A DNA stretch of 64,000 nucleotides from Acanthochlamys bracteata (GCA_019914995.1 CM034131.1:744001-808000), one strand, 5' to 3'. Counted from the stretch's first letter, positions 12,601 through 25,734 are shown. The notes: generated by a model not told the origin, from the letters alone. Program-made: numbers and translations.

Positions 12601-13641
12601 TCTAAAGAACTTTTAACTTTATTTATTCTTAATTTTTTCGTGATCGATTAGCCGCACAAGTGAAAGAATTTCTTAAAAAATTATATACTTGAGAGTGAGG
12701 AATGCTATTCTGCTACATAAAAAAAACAAAATTTTGTTTATTATAGTATAATATTACCATTTCATCGAACAATTACAAAATATTTTTTTCTAAATATGCA
12801 TTAAAATTTAGGTATAATTTCGTTAATTGTAATAATACGTAAATATAATCAACTCGAGCTCTAAACTAATTGAATTAAAAAAATATTTTAGCAAAAAATC
12901 TAAATGTACAATATCATTTCCAATTACAAGGAGTTACTGTTAATGGAATTTTGTTTCCAATTCCTAAAAAAAATAATATGAGAAAAAATTATGAATTTTT
13001 TTGTAAGGGTAAAATGGTAAATTGAGAGGGAGACAAGAAGAAGAGAAGGAGATCAAGGAAGATCTTTGCAAGTGAGGATTATGCGTTTGTCATCTTCCTT
13101 TACATTGTCTGTCGTTTTGGGAACAACTAGCAATTTCTTTTTCCCAATTGCTTCTTTCTCCAAACTCTCCACCCACTATTAACGGAAATTACTGTTGTAT
13201 CCTTATATGAAGGTTTTACTTTTCTAACAAAAAACTTGATAATATTTTTTTTTGAAAAATAATTTTTCTACTTGAATTTAGGGCTTATTTAAGTAAAAAG
13301 ATAGCTATAAAGTAAATAAGATATTTTTTGTCCTATAAATAGATACATAATATTGTTTGAGAAATAAGTTACAAATTGGCTCAATATATATTCGATTTAA
13401 TTATTATTTCTATTTGTAAGAATTTTTTCTTCACTAAAATTGATTTTTAAAAAGAGAATATTTGGACGTAATTGTCATAATATAAAATTGGCATATTATT
13501 TCCAACTTTTATAATAACTTGTAATTCAAATGTCTAGAGTCGAGATAGAATAAATTAACAAATTTAATAACAAAAAAGCATAAAATCTAAAGCGTGAATT
13601 TAACAACTTACTATTTTCTCTGAGCAGAAGCTTAGTAACAC
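9657..13641. other. AT-rich intergenic DNA with worn repeats
   Basis: No gene is recognised. An AT-rich MITE-like block lies near 10670-10880 and a TA microsatellite at 11647-11664. A slightly GC-richer patch at about 13015-13195 (GA-rich then CT-rich) could be a relic of a gene or promoter but contains no usable frame. Confidence 0.5.
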
Positions 13642-13644
13642 TAA

Positions 13645-13888
13645 GGGCGTGTTTACCTAGGGGGTGGAAGTGGAGTTTTTAGGAAATAAATTTAAAAAAT
13701 AAAATAAAAAATAAAAAATATTTAATAAAAAATAAAATTTTATATTAATTATATATTTTTAGTAAGTTTTAAATTTGAATTTTTAAAAAAATTTTATTGA
13801 TAAAAAAATTTATTTTAATTTTTATAAGTATTTATGTGAAACTTGAGTTTAAAGGAAGTGGAGTTTAGGGGTGTTGGTAAACACGCCC
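13645..13888. mobile_element. Tourist-like MITE, 244 bp (copy B)
   Basis: The termini GGGCGTGTTTACC and GGTAAACACGCCC are perfect inverted repeats of 13 bases. TAA lies directly outside each end (13642-13644 and 13889-13891). Sub-terminal 'tggaagtggagttt' and 'ggaagtggagttta' also repeat near the two ends. The structure (short, non-coding, TAA duplication) is that of a PIF/Harbinger-derived MITE. Its perfect termini suggest it is younger than the copy at 9402-9653. Confidence 0.9.
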
Positions 13889-13930
13889 TAAGCCATGTAG
13901 GTCGAACTTCTAATATGTATGAGTTAAGTT

Positions 13931-14450
13931 GATAAGTTCAAAAATTCGTTCAATTATAGAAAAAAATTCAAATTAATCGTCAGAGTAGATATAAAAGAGT
14001 TCAGAGTTCAAAGCGACGCAAAAGACTTTCTATAATTGATCAACTATAGCACTATCAAATACACTTATAATTTTAACTTTTGAGTACAATTTTCTAATCT
14101 CTTTTTTCGTTGGCAAGTGAAGAGAACTTTTTGAAACTGTTTTGAGTTTCGCATATGAAAGTGAAATTTTGAGTTTTTTTGTGTAATTAAAACATATGAA
14201 CTATTTAAAATTCAAAATTTGATAAAAAAATTAGAATTACGGGCATTTAAAACACGTCCTTGATAAGTTCAAAAATTCATTCAATTATAGAAAAAAATTT
14301 AAATTAATCGTCAGAATAGATATAAAAAAATTCAGAGCTCAAAACGATGCAAAAGACGATCAACTGTAGCAATATACAATACACTTATAATCTTAATTTT
14401 TGGAGTACAATTTTTTAATCTTTTTTTAGAAAGCGGAGTGAAGAAAACTT
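13931..14450. repeat. 190-bp direct repeat separated by about 130 bp
   Basis: The segment 13931-14130 is repeated in the same orientation at 14262-14450. Both begin GATAAGTTCAAAAATTC and run through 'aattaatcgtcag..tagatataaaa' and 'atacacttataat' to 'gaag.gaaaactt'. The second copy lacks about 10 bases and has scattered substitutions. The geometry (about 190-bp repeats, 520 bp overall) would suit a TRIM-type miniature LTR element, but I see no clear TG...CA ends, primer site or target duplication. A simple segmental duplication is equally possible. Confidence 0.75.
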
Positions 14451-15492
14451 TAGTCAGATCCTGAATTAATAATTTATTTTTACAATTGATGCGATGCAAT
14501 ATAACCTCCAATTACAATGCTGGAATATAATTGTGTATTGTTTGATAAAGGTGTGCCTGACTATTAATAAATATGATTGTATCAAAATTTTGTAATTATT
14601 TTTGCTAGATATATTATTTGATAAAAAGATATCTAAAAATTAAATAATTTGACATAATAAAATATATTCTTAATTTGTCCAATTTTACCATTCAATCAAT
14701 GTCACGTTGTTTTCTATGAGTATAAAATTTTTTTTTTTTTTTGATTAAATGGTGGAGTGATTTCCTACTCTAGGTATATTGTTTAATAAAAGCAAATTGA
14801 ACACAAAATTGTAGAGGGGAAAGAACATCCTCGTCATATTTTCACTTTTTTTTTTAAATATGAAATGAAAATAGTCAAGGGCAAATCTGTCTTAACCACC
14901 GAAACTCCCTCTTCCAAAAGCATGATATCATCTTCCCGATCTCGTACGGCGGCTTGATAATTTATTTTCCAGAACTACCCTTATCTAAAAGTCAGTGAAA
15001 ATTGTTATACTTAATAATTTGAAGGGTATTTGCGTTACTTAGGAACTTTATCTTATCACCTGGGTCCCTTTCTACGTAGTTTGTTGAGATTCACGGAACA
15101 GCATCGCCGTTCTTCGTCTTCCGCTCACTAAAAAAAAATTCTTCTTTTTTTTAGTTTGAAAATTAATTCCTGATTCAAGTTCACTACTACCACTACCCAA
15201 ATTATTTATTGCACAAGCTAGAGCAATCAAAATTAAGTTTGAAATATTCTAATCGATTGATTGTGTTTGTTTTAGATTTTATCTGAGGTTAAAAAATAAG
15301 ATCATTTTATTATGAATTTTGTATTCGCTTACTTTTAAAATTAAAGCAAATTATTGAATAAGCATAACAAAAAGGAACCGGGGGTGTTTGATAAAATGCG
15401 TCAAAGAAATTAATAACTTTGTAAACGGTGGTGTTGATTGAGTAGTTATTACGCTAACAATGAAGGTCGTCGCCTTGTTCCCGCAACCTCAC
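14451..15492. other. AT-rich spacer and NAC promoter region
   Basis: AT-rich with a poly(T) run near 14730 and no gene. From about 14880 the composition becomes more mixed, which probably marks the upstream promoter of the NAC gene. Confidence 0.5.
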
Positions 15493-15500
15493 TATATAAA
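15493..15500 (+). promoter_or_regulatory. TATA box of the NAC gene
   Basis: TATATAAA lies 108 bases upstream of the chosen NAC start codon, placing transcription start near 15525 and giving a leader of about 80 nt. Confidence 0.7.
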
Positions 15501-15607
15501 CCAACTTCTAACATCTCTGTTCTTCCACTTCAAATCTTTTGGTTCTTGATTTACCAAAGATTTTTATCTTTCTTATTGGTGTTTCTGGAATTTTCTTTTT
15601 TTTTTCT

Positions 15608-16813
15608 ATGAGCATGGAGGAATCTGGGTCGGTAGGACAACAACAGCAGCAACACCAGCAGCAGCAGCGGTTGCAAGCTAATCGGTTGCCGCCGGGGTTC
15701 CGGTTCCATCCAACCGATGAAGAGCTTGTTCTTCATTACCTTCGCCGGAAAGTTCATGGGGTTCCTCTGCCTGCTTCAGTTATTACTGATGTTGATCTTA
15801 CCAAGATTGATCCTTGGGATCTTCCTGGTGGGTTTCTTGAAATTTTGAGGTTGCGTAGTGCATTTGGTTTCTAGAGAGTTTTTTAGATAATTCATTTGCA
15901 AAGGTAAATTAATGATAAATAGTTTGGGAGATGTTGTTGTGCATGAGAGTCAATGATGAGAATTCCAATGTGGCTGAGGTTTTTCTTTTTAACTCCAGTC
16001 AAGTTCTTATAAAAAAGCTAAAGAAAAATGTTTATAGGTGGAGTTACTGATCAAAGATTCAATCTTCTATCGGAAACTGGGAATTCGTGATTAAATATTT
16101 AATCTTTGCAATCAATTCAGGTGACTCCAATAAGGAGAGGTACTTCTTCAACTACAGAGAAACAAAGTACCGCAATGGGAATCGGCAGAACAGGGCAGCA
16201 GCATCAGGATACTGGAAGGCAACAGGGAGAGATAAGGCGGTTGTTTCCTCGAAGTGTAGCAACAGGGTTGTGGGAATGAAGAAGGTGCTTGTTTTCTACC
16301 AGGGAAAGCCCCCGAAGGGTTCAAGGACTGACTGGATCGTGCATGAGTACCGCCTCGCCGGAGTCCTTGAATCCGAAGAGATCAAAGGCAACTCTTCAAA
16401 TGTAAGCACTCTCAAATTCAATTGAAGTCTTGTACTGATGACAAAACAAATAAATCTTCTAAAGAATCACATCATCAAAATATAAGAGAAGATTCAGATG
16501 TTGGGTTAATGTTTACTAAAAGTTTGGAACGTTTTCTTTCTTAATTCTGCAGAACTCTGCAGTAGGTGGAAGAGATTGGGTGGTGTTTCGTATTTTCAAG
16601 AAAACCAGAGCTACCAAGGCCGGAATGGAGACTGATGAATCGGACGACGATGCTCAGGCAAGAATCAACGGAATCAGGTTCATTGATTTCATGGGGAGGG
16701 ATAGAAACACAAGGCAAAACTCTCCTACAAATTCTTCAACAGACTCCAGTTGCGTGACAGACAATGATTCAGAAGGAACAAGCGAGGACTGTAATAGCAA
16801 CGTGAAAGACTAA
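15608..16813 (+). CDS. NAC083: NAC transcription factor, VNI2/NAC083 type, 253 aa
   Basis: Three exons, 15608-15827, 16121-16401 and 16553-16813, join with GT-AG introns (phases 1 and 0) to give 253 residues. All five NAC subdomains are present: A ([19 protein letters not shown], from residue 27), B (ending DPWDLPG at exon 1), C ([17 protein letters not shown] to [12 protein letters not shown]), D ([10 protein letters not shown] to DWIVHEYRL) and E ([11 protein letters not shown]). The exon structure is the classical NAC one. The tail has a RFIDFMG block and acidic Ser/Thr-rich stretch as in Arabidopsis VNI2, a nuclear repressor of vessel differentiation that also acts in leaf ageing and salt response; this role is inferred. 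Before the NAC domain sits an unusual glutamine tract ([10 protein letters not shown], residues 11-20). Translation may start at residue 1 or at Met3. Confidence 0.9.
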
Positions 16814-19800
16814 AAGAGAGCTTTATTACAACTGCTTACCGTAATACCATTAGATTTCTTCCCTGTCTTTCCCTTCCTTTCTTTTTTTTTTTTTTTTTGT
16901 TGCTAATGCAAAATTGAAGTAGCTCTAATAATTAGTAGTTGAGATGTTAATTATTCTAAGGTTTTCCTGTCTCTCTGAGTTCTCTTGCAACTGGTTTTTA
17001 ATCAGCTTAAAGAGAAAAGTATAGGCTTAAGCTTGTACGTTAACAAATCTCTTGATTATTATTATTATTATTATCTTAGTTCTATTCCTGTTAGGTTTAT
17101 ATAATTAATCCATGTGGTTTCAAATGAAAGAGAGACAGAGATTGAAAATGTTCTAGATTTTAAGAAAAATTGAAATGAAAAACTAATTAAATTAAGAACA
17201 AAAAACATTGAAAAGTTCTTTCTAAATTATAAGATAAAGTATTTTCTTGATAGTTAGAAAGAATTATGAGAACAAAATAAGAAACTATAAAGGTCAAATA
17301 AGCATCTTGGGACCATCGGAAAGAAACCTCCCTCTTAGCTATCAAAGCTATTTTTATCTAAAAAAAATAATAAAATTTTATAATATAAATATTTTAGTGA
17401 AAAATATAAAATATAAAATTAGAACGAATTAGAGTTTAAAGACACTCTCAAACATCACCTAAAAATTCTTAAAATGTATTAGTTACACTCAACACTTTCC
17501 AAATCAAAAATAATTTTTAGTTTAATGTCTTAATTAATTAGGTGGCAATCACCTTCCAAATTAACTTGTGTAGCAAGTGCTAATTGCTGTCTTTTCTTAT
17601 CCTTCCAAGTAATTAGCCAGCCAATTAAAAGGTGCAACAATTCACATTTTAATTTGATAGCTATCTTTCTTTTCTTTTGTTTTGGGTAAACTTTTATTTT
17701 TATATTTTTTGCTATTTAGTAAGAGTAGCAGATTGCCTATTGTTAGTTCTGAAATATGAAAGTTTTAAAAATTACTTGTTTTGGGTGGAAACAATAAATA
17801 TGTATTTTTTTGCTTCTTAATGAAAATGAAAGGTTTAACATGGATAGTGCTTAAAAATAAATTTTATTTTTTAAAAAAAATTTTAATTTTTTAAAAAATA
17901 AATATAATTTCTTTATAATAATAATTCTTCATAAAATTTGTAGAATTTACAATTATTTATATTTAAAAACTTTTCTAAAATAAAAAATACAAAATTTTAT
18001 TTAAAAAATATTATTTAAAATAATAAGTATTTAAAAAGTATTTCAAAACGTTCTCTTATATACATCTGTAATTTGCTCAACAAAAGCCTAAATAAAAATA
18101 AAATTATTTTTTGTACAAAACTCAGCAGTCACCTCACTGTTTTAAATAGAATGACACAAAGTTGTCTCTAAATATAAGCTCAAGCTTTTTAAGTTATCTT
18201 AATTTTAAATAATTTTTGACGCTTAAGCTTTTAAATCAATTACATAATTTGTGATGAGCTGAAGTGTTTTGACGAAGACACTTAAGCTAAAACCCCGACA
18301 GAAGAACAATAATTAATAAATAATGATCAACATTTTTTCAAATTGAAATGAAATAATTTATTATTTGTTACCAATTTCAAAACAAGAGATTAGCTTGATT
18401 ATAATTTTGGTAGATAAGATTCTTGTCCACGTTGTTCATATATTTAATTTTTCATCAACTTTCATAAAATTTATAAATTTATCAAGAACGTTATTTGAAG
18501 GTGGTCCTTTTTCTTGACTTTTTACTTATGGATTTTTTTGAAGGTTTAATTTTTTATTATTTATTTATTTTATTATTTTTTTTGTGTATCTTATGAAATT
18601 GTTCATTAGAATTGAAGATAAGGCATTCGCGGTTAGTATTAACTCAATTTTAAGTTTACTTTTTAAATTTTCTAAATATTTTATATAATAAAGAATTTTT
18701 TCTAGATACAAATTTATGATTTTGATATCACTATTACATAACTTAATTAAGTATTAACATTTCGACAAATATAATTAAGGTCAATCTCATACTTTTTATT
18801 CTTAATTAAACACCGTCATGAACGACAAAATAACTACTAATAATTTAGATAATATGATGATTAGATATTATAAAAAAATTCACGGACGGTATTAATGAAT
18901 TCAATTTTGTCATCATATTACGATATTTAAAATTTTAATTATTTATAATTATGAAGTATGGCCATGAGGAAAGACTTCCTTGCTACAAGTAATTTAGATG
19001 TTGAAGTTAGTTGAATTTTCTCCAAAATAATTTTTTTTTTATGAGATGAATGCTACATTAAGAAAATATATGAAAATTGTCTTTTAATTAGTTGAATATG
19101 CATGTTGTTTTCAAGAATATTATTAAAACTGAAAAGTGTCTTAATTTCTTGCAACTACAAGTTATTGTGTAGTATTTTCAAACTTTGAAAACTTTTTGAA
19201 AAATTTGTATTTAGAAATTTAAGATAAGTTATCCATGTTAAATTTTTTATTAATGTAATTAAAATATAAAAAATTTATAGCGTACAAAAAGAAATTTTTT
19301 TGAAGTGATTGAGTATTGGATTAGTTAAAATAAATAAAATTAAAGTAAATGAGAATAGTCAACCAACCAAAGTTTTCTTGTGATTGTGGGTTTTGTATAT
19401 CATCAACAACTTATCACTATAAAAAAATATATCAATGTATTAAATTGAGAATAAAAATAGAAATAACACAGAGTAAAAAAACATCATTATTTTTAGAAGC
19501 GTTTGAAAATACTTATAAAATAAAATTTTTCTAAAAAAATCATCAACTCTCATTCACTTTTGTTCAACAATTCTCTGATAAGAGTATAAGAGCAATAAAA
19601 TTTTCCTTTTATTACTCTTTTCATGCGTATCATTAACTCCGTTTAGTTTTTCTATAACTAAATCAATCAACTAAATTTAATTAATAAAAAGTATCAAAAA
19701 CAGGCCGTGAAGAGCGTATGCACGGTGATTGGATTTTCTATGAAACTTCAAATAAATTCTACTAAATTTCGCTTGGATTCGAAACCTTTCAGAAATATTT

Positions 19801-21697
19801 AAATATGCGTTTGGATTAGCTTACCCAAAAAAACAAATTTTTAATTTTTAAATTATATATTTTTTAATATATATTTTATAATTATATACAAAATTTATTT
19901 AAAAATTTAAAAGTTATAAAAAAGTTCTATATACTAAAAAATTTGTATTGTATATTTTAATTAATTTTAGAAATAAAAAAATAAAGCTCATTTTTTAAAA
20001 AATATGAAATATTTTTTATTTCAAAAAAATTTTATTTTAAAAATACTTGCAAACGTCCCTCTAAAAATGTTATTGAAAATAAACTTTCTAAAAAATATTT
20101 TAGAAAATTTTGAAAAATAACTTCTAAATTTTTACTTAAAGAAGATAATATAATAATTAATAATAAAATCTTACGACGTAAATTTTTTTATTTTCTAAAT
20201 TAAAAAAAGAATTAATATAATATTCTAAAATTTTTATTAAAAAATATATATATATATATATAATTGGAATAAATTTTTTTTTTTCCAAACATTCACTTCA
20301 ACTTCTTTGTTCTACATAACTCAAGTATTTATCTTATATATAGTGTAAAATGAATGACATGAAAACCTAGAAATGGAATTTTAATAGTTAAAAGTACAAG
20401 AATCTAATTTTTGCTTACACCTGAATAAACAGACCCAATCAGTTTTGTGTTAAGATTGTTAGTTGAGGTCAAAGTTAGACAGCTCAAATTCTTATTCATT
20501 TTAGATTGAATTAATTCTTCACGGATATTTTTTACGAAGAAAACAAAGGAACAAATGTTATCTATTCTTAAAAGTTTTGTAGTTATTTATTTAGTACTGT
20601 ACTTATACTAAAAATTTATAAGGACGATCTAAGAGTGCTTAAAAAATAAAATAGTTTTATAATAATAAGTACTTTAAAAATATTTCTAGAAAAAGAATTT
20701 ATTTACTATAGTTAAAATAGTTATCACTCACTTTTGAAATATGTTTGTAAAATTTCATTTTTAATAACTCTTTTTCTGAAAATATTTTTCTGAAATACAA
20801 AATAATTTTTATTTTATTTTATAATGAGCTTTATTATTTTAATTAAAAAAAATTAATAAAGCTAAGTAATAATGATATTTTACTACATAATTGTTTATAT
20901 ATTTTTAATTTTTAAAATAATTTTATAAAAAATTATAAAAAATTTATTAGAAATGGTGAACTAAAAAAGCTGACAAACGCTTCTTCCTAAACAGCCCTAA
21001 GTGATTGTTAGAAGTATGATTAATTTTTGTGAGAATTTTTTATTGAAAGTAAGTTTTAAAATGTAATTTTTAGTTTTAAAATATGATAGTTAGAAATAAA
21101 ATTTAAAAATAGTTAAAAAGGTGAAAATTTTAATAAAAAATAAACATAAAAACTCTTTGTAACTCAGCTTATGGCCCGAAAAATTACATTCCAAATATAA
21201 GTGAATACATTTTTTAAATTAAAATTATAGAATACAATTTTTGAAACATCTTTAAAATATTTTTTATCTAAAAAAATTATTTTATAACGCCCCCTAAAAT
21301 CTAAAAGAAAACAAACAACCTACATTTATTTTTCTCTTCCTTTTCAAACAAGTTATTCACTCTTTTTCTTTTTAAATCAATTTTCAACCTTTTTTATTTT
21401 CTTTTCTATATAAAAATAAAAGAAATGAGCATTTTTTTTGTTTTTAGAATAAAATCCAACGGCGACATTTTTGAGTTGCTGAAAAAATAAAAATTTTATG
21501 ATTTAATTTTTCTGAAACAAATTTGCTAAAAATATAAATATAATAATTTTTGAATAAGATCTTATTATTTTCTAATAAAAAATAAAACATATATTTTGAA
21601 TATATTTTTTAAATATTATATAATTGCTTTCAAACGTTTCGTAAATCTACTATAATTTCGATCGGAAAAAAATTGCTGTGAAGGTCAATAGAGAACA
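16814..21697. other. Intergenic: NAC 3' UTR then AT-rich repeat desert
   Basis: The NAC 3' UTR probably occupies the first few hundred bases; an ATT microsatellite lies near 17056-17073. The rest is AT-rich with no gene. Worn MITE-like blocks occur near 17860-18050, 19809-20064 (ends with GCGTTTGGAT and CAAACGTCCCTC, weakly inverted) and 20640-20998. A TA microsatellite is at 20244-20262. Confidence 0.5.
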
Positions 21698-21850
21698 GCC
21701 CATTAATTGTCTGATTAGAGTTGGCCCATTATAGCAGTTGAAGAATATCTCTAGCTGTATCCGGCTTTTAATAATTATTAAAGCCCATTAACTTTTTGTT
21801 TCTTTTGCTGGTTTGCATCTCTCTGCTTCAAGAAACAGAAACTAGGGTTT
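21698..21850 (+). promoter_or_regulatory. GCCCA (site II-like) motifs and telo-box upstream of TIM8
   Basis: GCCCAT at 21698-21703, GGCCCATT at 21723-21730 and GCCCATTA at 21783-21790 are site II-type elements (TGGGCC/T family, bound by TCP factors). A telo-box in inverse orientation, TAGGGTTT, lies at 21843-21850, about 100 bases before the start codon. Their combination is characteristic of promoters of plant nuclear genes for ribosomal and mitochondrial proteins, in keeping with the gene downstream. No clear TATA box is seen. Confidence 0.7.
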
Positions 21851-21950
21851 CTTCATTTTTATTACAGAGCTCTAAAAGCGAAATTCTGCGTCAGGGTTTT
21901 AAGAATTTAAATTTGATTGAATTGGATTTGGATTTCTTCCAGATCGAGCT

Positions 21951-24212
21951 ATGGCTGGAATCGAGAATTCACCACAGCTGCAGCAGTTTCTGGAGGTCAG
22001 TTATCGAATGTCTCGCGACTTAGTTGGGGTCGTTCGCCATCAGTGCCTGAGATATATCGTTTTAGATTTTTTTTCAATACTTTATGTTTTGAGGAAGTTA
22101 TTTGGTAGACAGAGACTAAGAATTTTATTGCTGGGATGGATCGAGGAATTTGTCGAAGTCTTAGGTGAAGTTTGATACATGGTAATGGTTAATTTTTTAA
22201 CAAGCACCGATTAGGAGGGAAATTTTACAAATCTGTTAGTGGCCTTAGTGAAAGCCATCTGAATGGGGATTGTTTCTTTTGAACTTTTGAATTCGTTTCC
22301 AAAACTGTTGAATTAGTTTCTAAAATAGTGAAGAAAAAAGATCTGAACTTCTTGCAGTAGGTCTTTTTTTAGCTGCGACTCAATTCAAAGTGGTTGTATT
22401 GGCTGTGTCCATGAGTTGGTTGATTGAGTTGAATTTCACTGCCTGTCTAAGAGTATGAGAATTGAAGTCTAGACTTTCGTCATTCTTTTCTGGAACTGCA
22501 TTCTTCTGTTTTTCTTCTTCAGTATTGTAATAAAAGGAAAGCATATTAGCAAAGGTTACTCGAGTTTAGTGTCCCATTGAGATGCACATATCTTTTATAT
22601 GATGCAACAAGCATTATGTTGATAGCTCTGCTGTTTTTTGTTGGCTATAGTCCTTTTCAGATATGTGGTTATGGAGCTTGGAATTGCTTTTTCTTTATTC
22701 TATAGTCTTCTTCAGTCCTCACTGTCTTCTTTATTGTATAGTCTTACTTCATTTTGAAATCATATTTTTGCCTTAGCTCTATTTATTTTATAGTCTAATG
22801 AGTATGTGTTCAACTAATTGCTCCATAGTTTCAGTTAAACAATTAGCGTTTTTCCTCTTTCAGCTGCACTATTGTCAACTATAAAACATCTATGCTCTGT
22901 ACCTACTAACTGACTAGGTTGTTACCATTGAATTCCTTCTTGGTCCCATATTGCTTGTGACTCGTGAGACTTCTCTGATCCCATATTGCTTGTGACTTGT
23001 GAGACATGCTATCCCATTTCATAAGATGTCTGAAGATGGATACCACCAATCAAAGAAGGGTTGGCTGTGGATTATCTTTTAAAAGTGCATCTAATCAGAG
23101 GCAGCCACATGGCATGGCCCTAGAAAACTTTGCTTTATCTTTTTGGCGAACAGCTGCAAACTACCATTTTATGTTGTCTTTCATTTGTTAGGCTCTGATG
23201 AGTTTGTCTACCTTAATCCTTAAGTTAGGATTTGGACTTTTAACACTCAGTAAGTTGCAGCTTCTATATCATATTTATATTGTTATTTGGTTGAATTAGT
23301 GAAGTTTGATTTTAGTAGTTATCTTCCTTTGAACGTAGAAGGCTAGTAATTGGAGAAATCTACTTGTCTAGATTCTATCATTTGAATATTTTGTTGATGG
23401 CCCATTTTGGTTCATTTTGTTTTGACCTAAGCCTCCTTTGACCTGCATTGCACGATATTGATTGCCTCTTGTGCTTACAGCATTGACGTAGTCAATTCTA
23501 GTAAAATAGCTGTTAGCAAAGAACTTAATTATTTGAAGTCTGAATATGAAGATTTAGTCAAAAACTTCTTGGGGATTTCATTGTGTAGTTTGCAGGGCTT
23601 CTACCACTTGATGATGATCAATTTAATTCTTTGTCAGAGATGACAACTACTGGTGTTTACCAACCTCCATTCCTGATGATGTTCAAAGTAGCCTTGTGAA
23701 TGATTTACAGAAGTAACCAATGAATGTATAGAATCATGGTCTATACTACATCTAGCAGTAGGTTCCCTTAATACTGGCTGACTTTGTTATGGCTTTTAAG
23801 TCTATCAAGTTTTGCTTAAGCTGTGATGAAAGTTATTGATATTTGCAATTTTACAACTATGCGTGTAATTGGTGATTTGATGAAGCGTTGTATATAACCA
23901 AAGTATCTTTCTTTACTCTGACATATGATTGTTGAAACTAAACTACAATCCATTCACTGTGTCACAACAATCAGCAAGTTTTAGTGGATGGAGTTGTACT
24001 GATGATTTGGTTACCTTTTGTAGCAAGAGAAGCAGAAAGCTATGCTCAGTGAGATGATAGGGAAGCTCACAAATTTGTGCTGGGACAAATGTATCACCGG
24101 CACACCTGGAAGCAAGTTCAGTTCTAGCGAGTCAAGTTGCTTGACTAACTGTGCTCAACGTTACATGGACGTGAGCATGATCATCATGAAGCGATTTCAG
24201 TCTATGCAGTAA
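21951..24212 (+). CDS. TIM8: Mitochondrial import translocase subunit Tim8, 77 aa
   Basis: Two exons, 21951-21995 and 24024-24212, flank a 2,028-bp phase-0 intron and give 77 residues, the same length as I recall for Arabidopsis TIM8. The protein is a small TIM chaperone: the twin CX3C motifs are Cys34-x3-Cys38 (CWDKC) and Cys54-x3-Cys58 (CLTNC), which form two disulfides in the intermembrane space. Tim8 partners with Tim13 in a hexamer that escorts hydrophobic precursors to the inner membrane. The core KFSSSESSCLTNCAQRYMD is nearly invariant in plants. The first exon encodes only 15 residues and is easy to miss. The large intron holds a 35-bp tandem duplication at 22945-23012. A possible AATAAA lies at 24222-24227, so the 3' UTR could be very short or use a later site. 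Confidence 0.93.
22945..23012. repeat. Tandem duplication inside the TIM8 intron
   Basis: A 35-bp unit beginning CCCATATTGCTTGTGACT (22945-22979) is repeated at 22980-23012 with a shortened end, and a third partial CCCAT follows. It is intronic and non-coding. Confidence 0.8.
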
Positions 24213-24227
24213 AATATAAGTAATAAA

Positions 24228-25734
24228 CTTTACATTTCAACAATTATCTCTGTGACATTTTTGAGAACTTGTAAGTTGTCTGGCGACATTTTATGGTGTA
24301 AACCAAAATTTGAGTTTGGAAAGGTTGGTTGATTTTTACCTTCTATGATCAGGCGGCTGTCAATGACTTGCAGCAGTTTTGGTTCGTTTTGTTTTATGGT
24401 AAAAGGTCGGGACGGTGACGGTCGTTGAGCTAATAAATATCAAACCCGGTCATAGTTGTCAGGTTTGAAGTTTGAAACATGGAAAAATGAACATTGCGTT
24501 GCTTTTTAAGGACCCACTTATTACTGGTCCACTGCCTGCTGATATCGATGTTGGCGTGCCGTTATTTGTTTACTCTTGTCGTTTTACTTACTAACTACCA
24601 TCTTTTTCTGTACATATTCAACTTGCATCTTGTTTTATAAAATAGGAATTTTTTTAAAATAAGAATTTTTTTATTTAAAATTAAAATAATAAATTTTATT
24701 ATGTAAAGTTATGTAATTTTTAAATTTGTAAATAGTTTATTATAAAATAATTTTAAAAATATAAAATAAAAAATTATTGAAATGTATTGCAGAATGTTGT
24801 TTGATTGAAAGTATCCAGTAACATTTTTTGGTTACTGGAAAAATAGGTGGAGTCATATTGGATTAAGTACCTACTTAATGTAGGTTTGGTACCAACTTAA
24901 GTTGCAGTCACAGTTTGAATTTTTATTTTGCGAATGTTCTTTATGTGTCATTGTTAAATTATCAGTTTAATAAGGTTGTCGGTAACATATTCGGGTTGGC
25001 AACCTTAAATTAAATGGGTTTTAAATCTTGGCCCAGTATCTCTTCTCTATAGCTGTCCTAAGTAGTGGAACAGTTGATTGCAGTCTGTCAAAGAACTGCC
25101 ACGTCATCAACCAAAACCTCACCGATCGTAGCTACGAGATGTGTAGTAGTCACAACGGGTACCAAAATCCCAAAACAAACTTCTACCGTACTAATATTAC
25201 AGAAGTACCACCCTCTCCGTATTATCTCTTTTTTAAGGTCGATGATATTTAAGTAATAAAGCTCGATTAAAGGACTTATTAGAAAATCCAAAAGAATGTT
25301 TTGATACCCTTGTGTACTGAACTACACGACAATACTTGTATGTAAAAGCGTCTAATAAAAAGAAAGAAGGTCTAATAATAAAAGAAAGAAATGGCTGTAT
25401 GTGTTCGAGCAATGTTCAGTAAATTTTGGCAATATGTAGTTGCCACGTATAGTAGTTGAGCTATCTCCCGACCGAACAATCTCTCTAAGCTGCTTTCTCT
25501 CTGTAGATTTTCTCTCTCTAGACATAATAATAGAAAGATAAAGGAAGAGAGGAGAGAGAGAAAGATTCGCACAAGAAGATCGCCGGATCTCGGTGGTTGA
25601 TTGTCGAACTCTAGAAGATCTCGGCAACCTCGTAGTTTTGTTTTGTCCAAAACCTAGTAGAAGAAGTAGTATAAGATTTGTAGGACAAGGAGTAAGGAAG
25701 CGAAGAAAGCAGGAGAGAGAAGAGGGAATAGAGC
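24228..25734. other. TIM8-to-PAT spacer and PAT leader
   Basis: No gene lies here. An AT-rich block at about 24640-24780 resembles the worn MITE-like sequence found elsewhere in the window. From about 25440 the sequence becomes GA/CT-rich (for example the GAGAGAGA tract near 25550) and probably forms the promoter-proximal part and 5' UTR of the S-acyltransferase gene. Confidence 0.5.

Noticed and set aside
23458..23643. 61-codon frame in the TIM8 intron
   Set aside because: No family match and no splice logic; Tim8 is complete with the two exons given.
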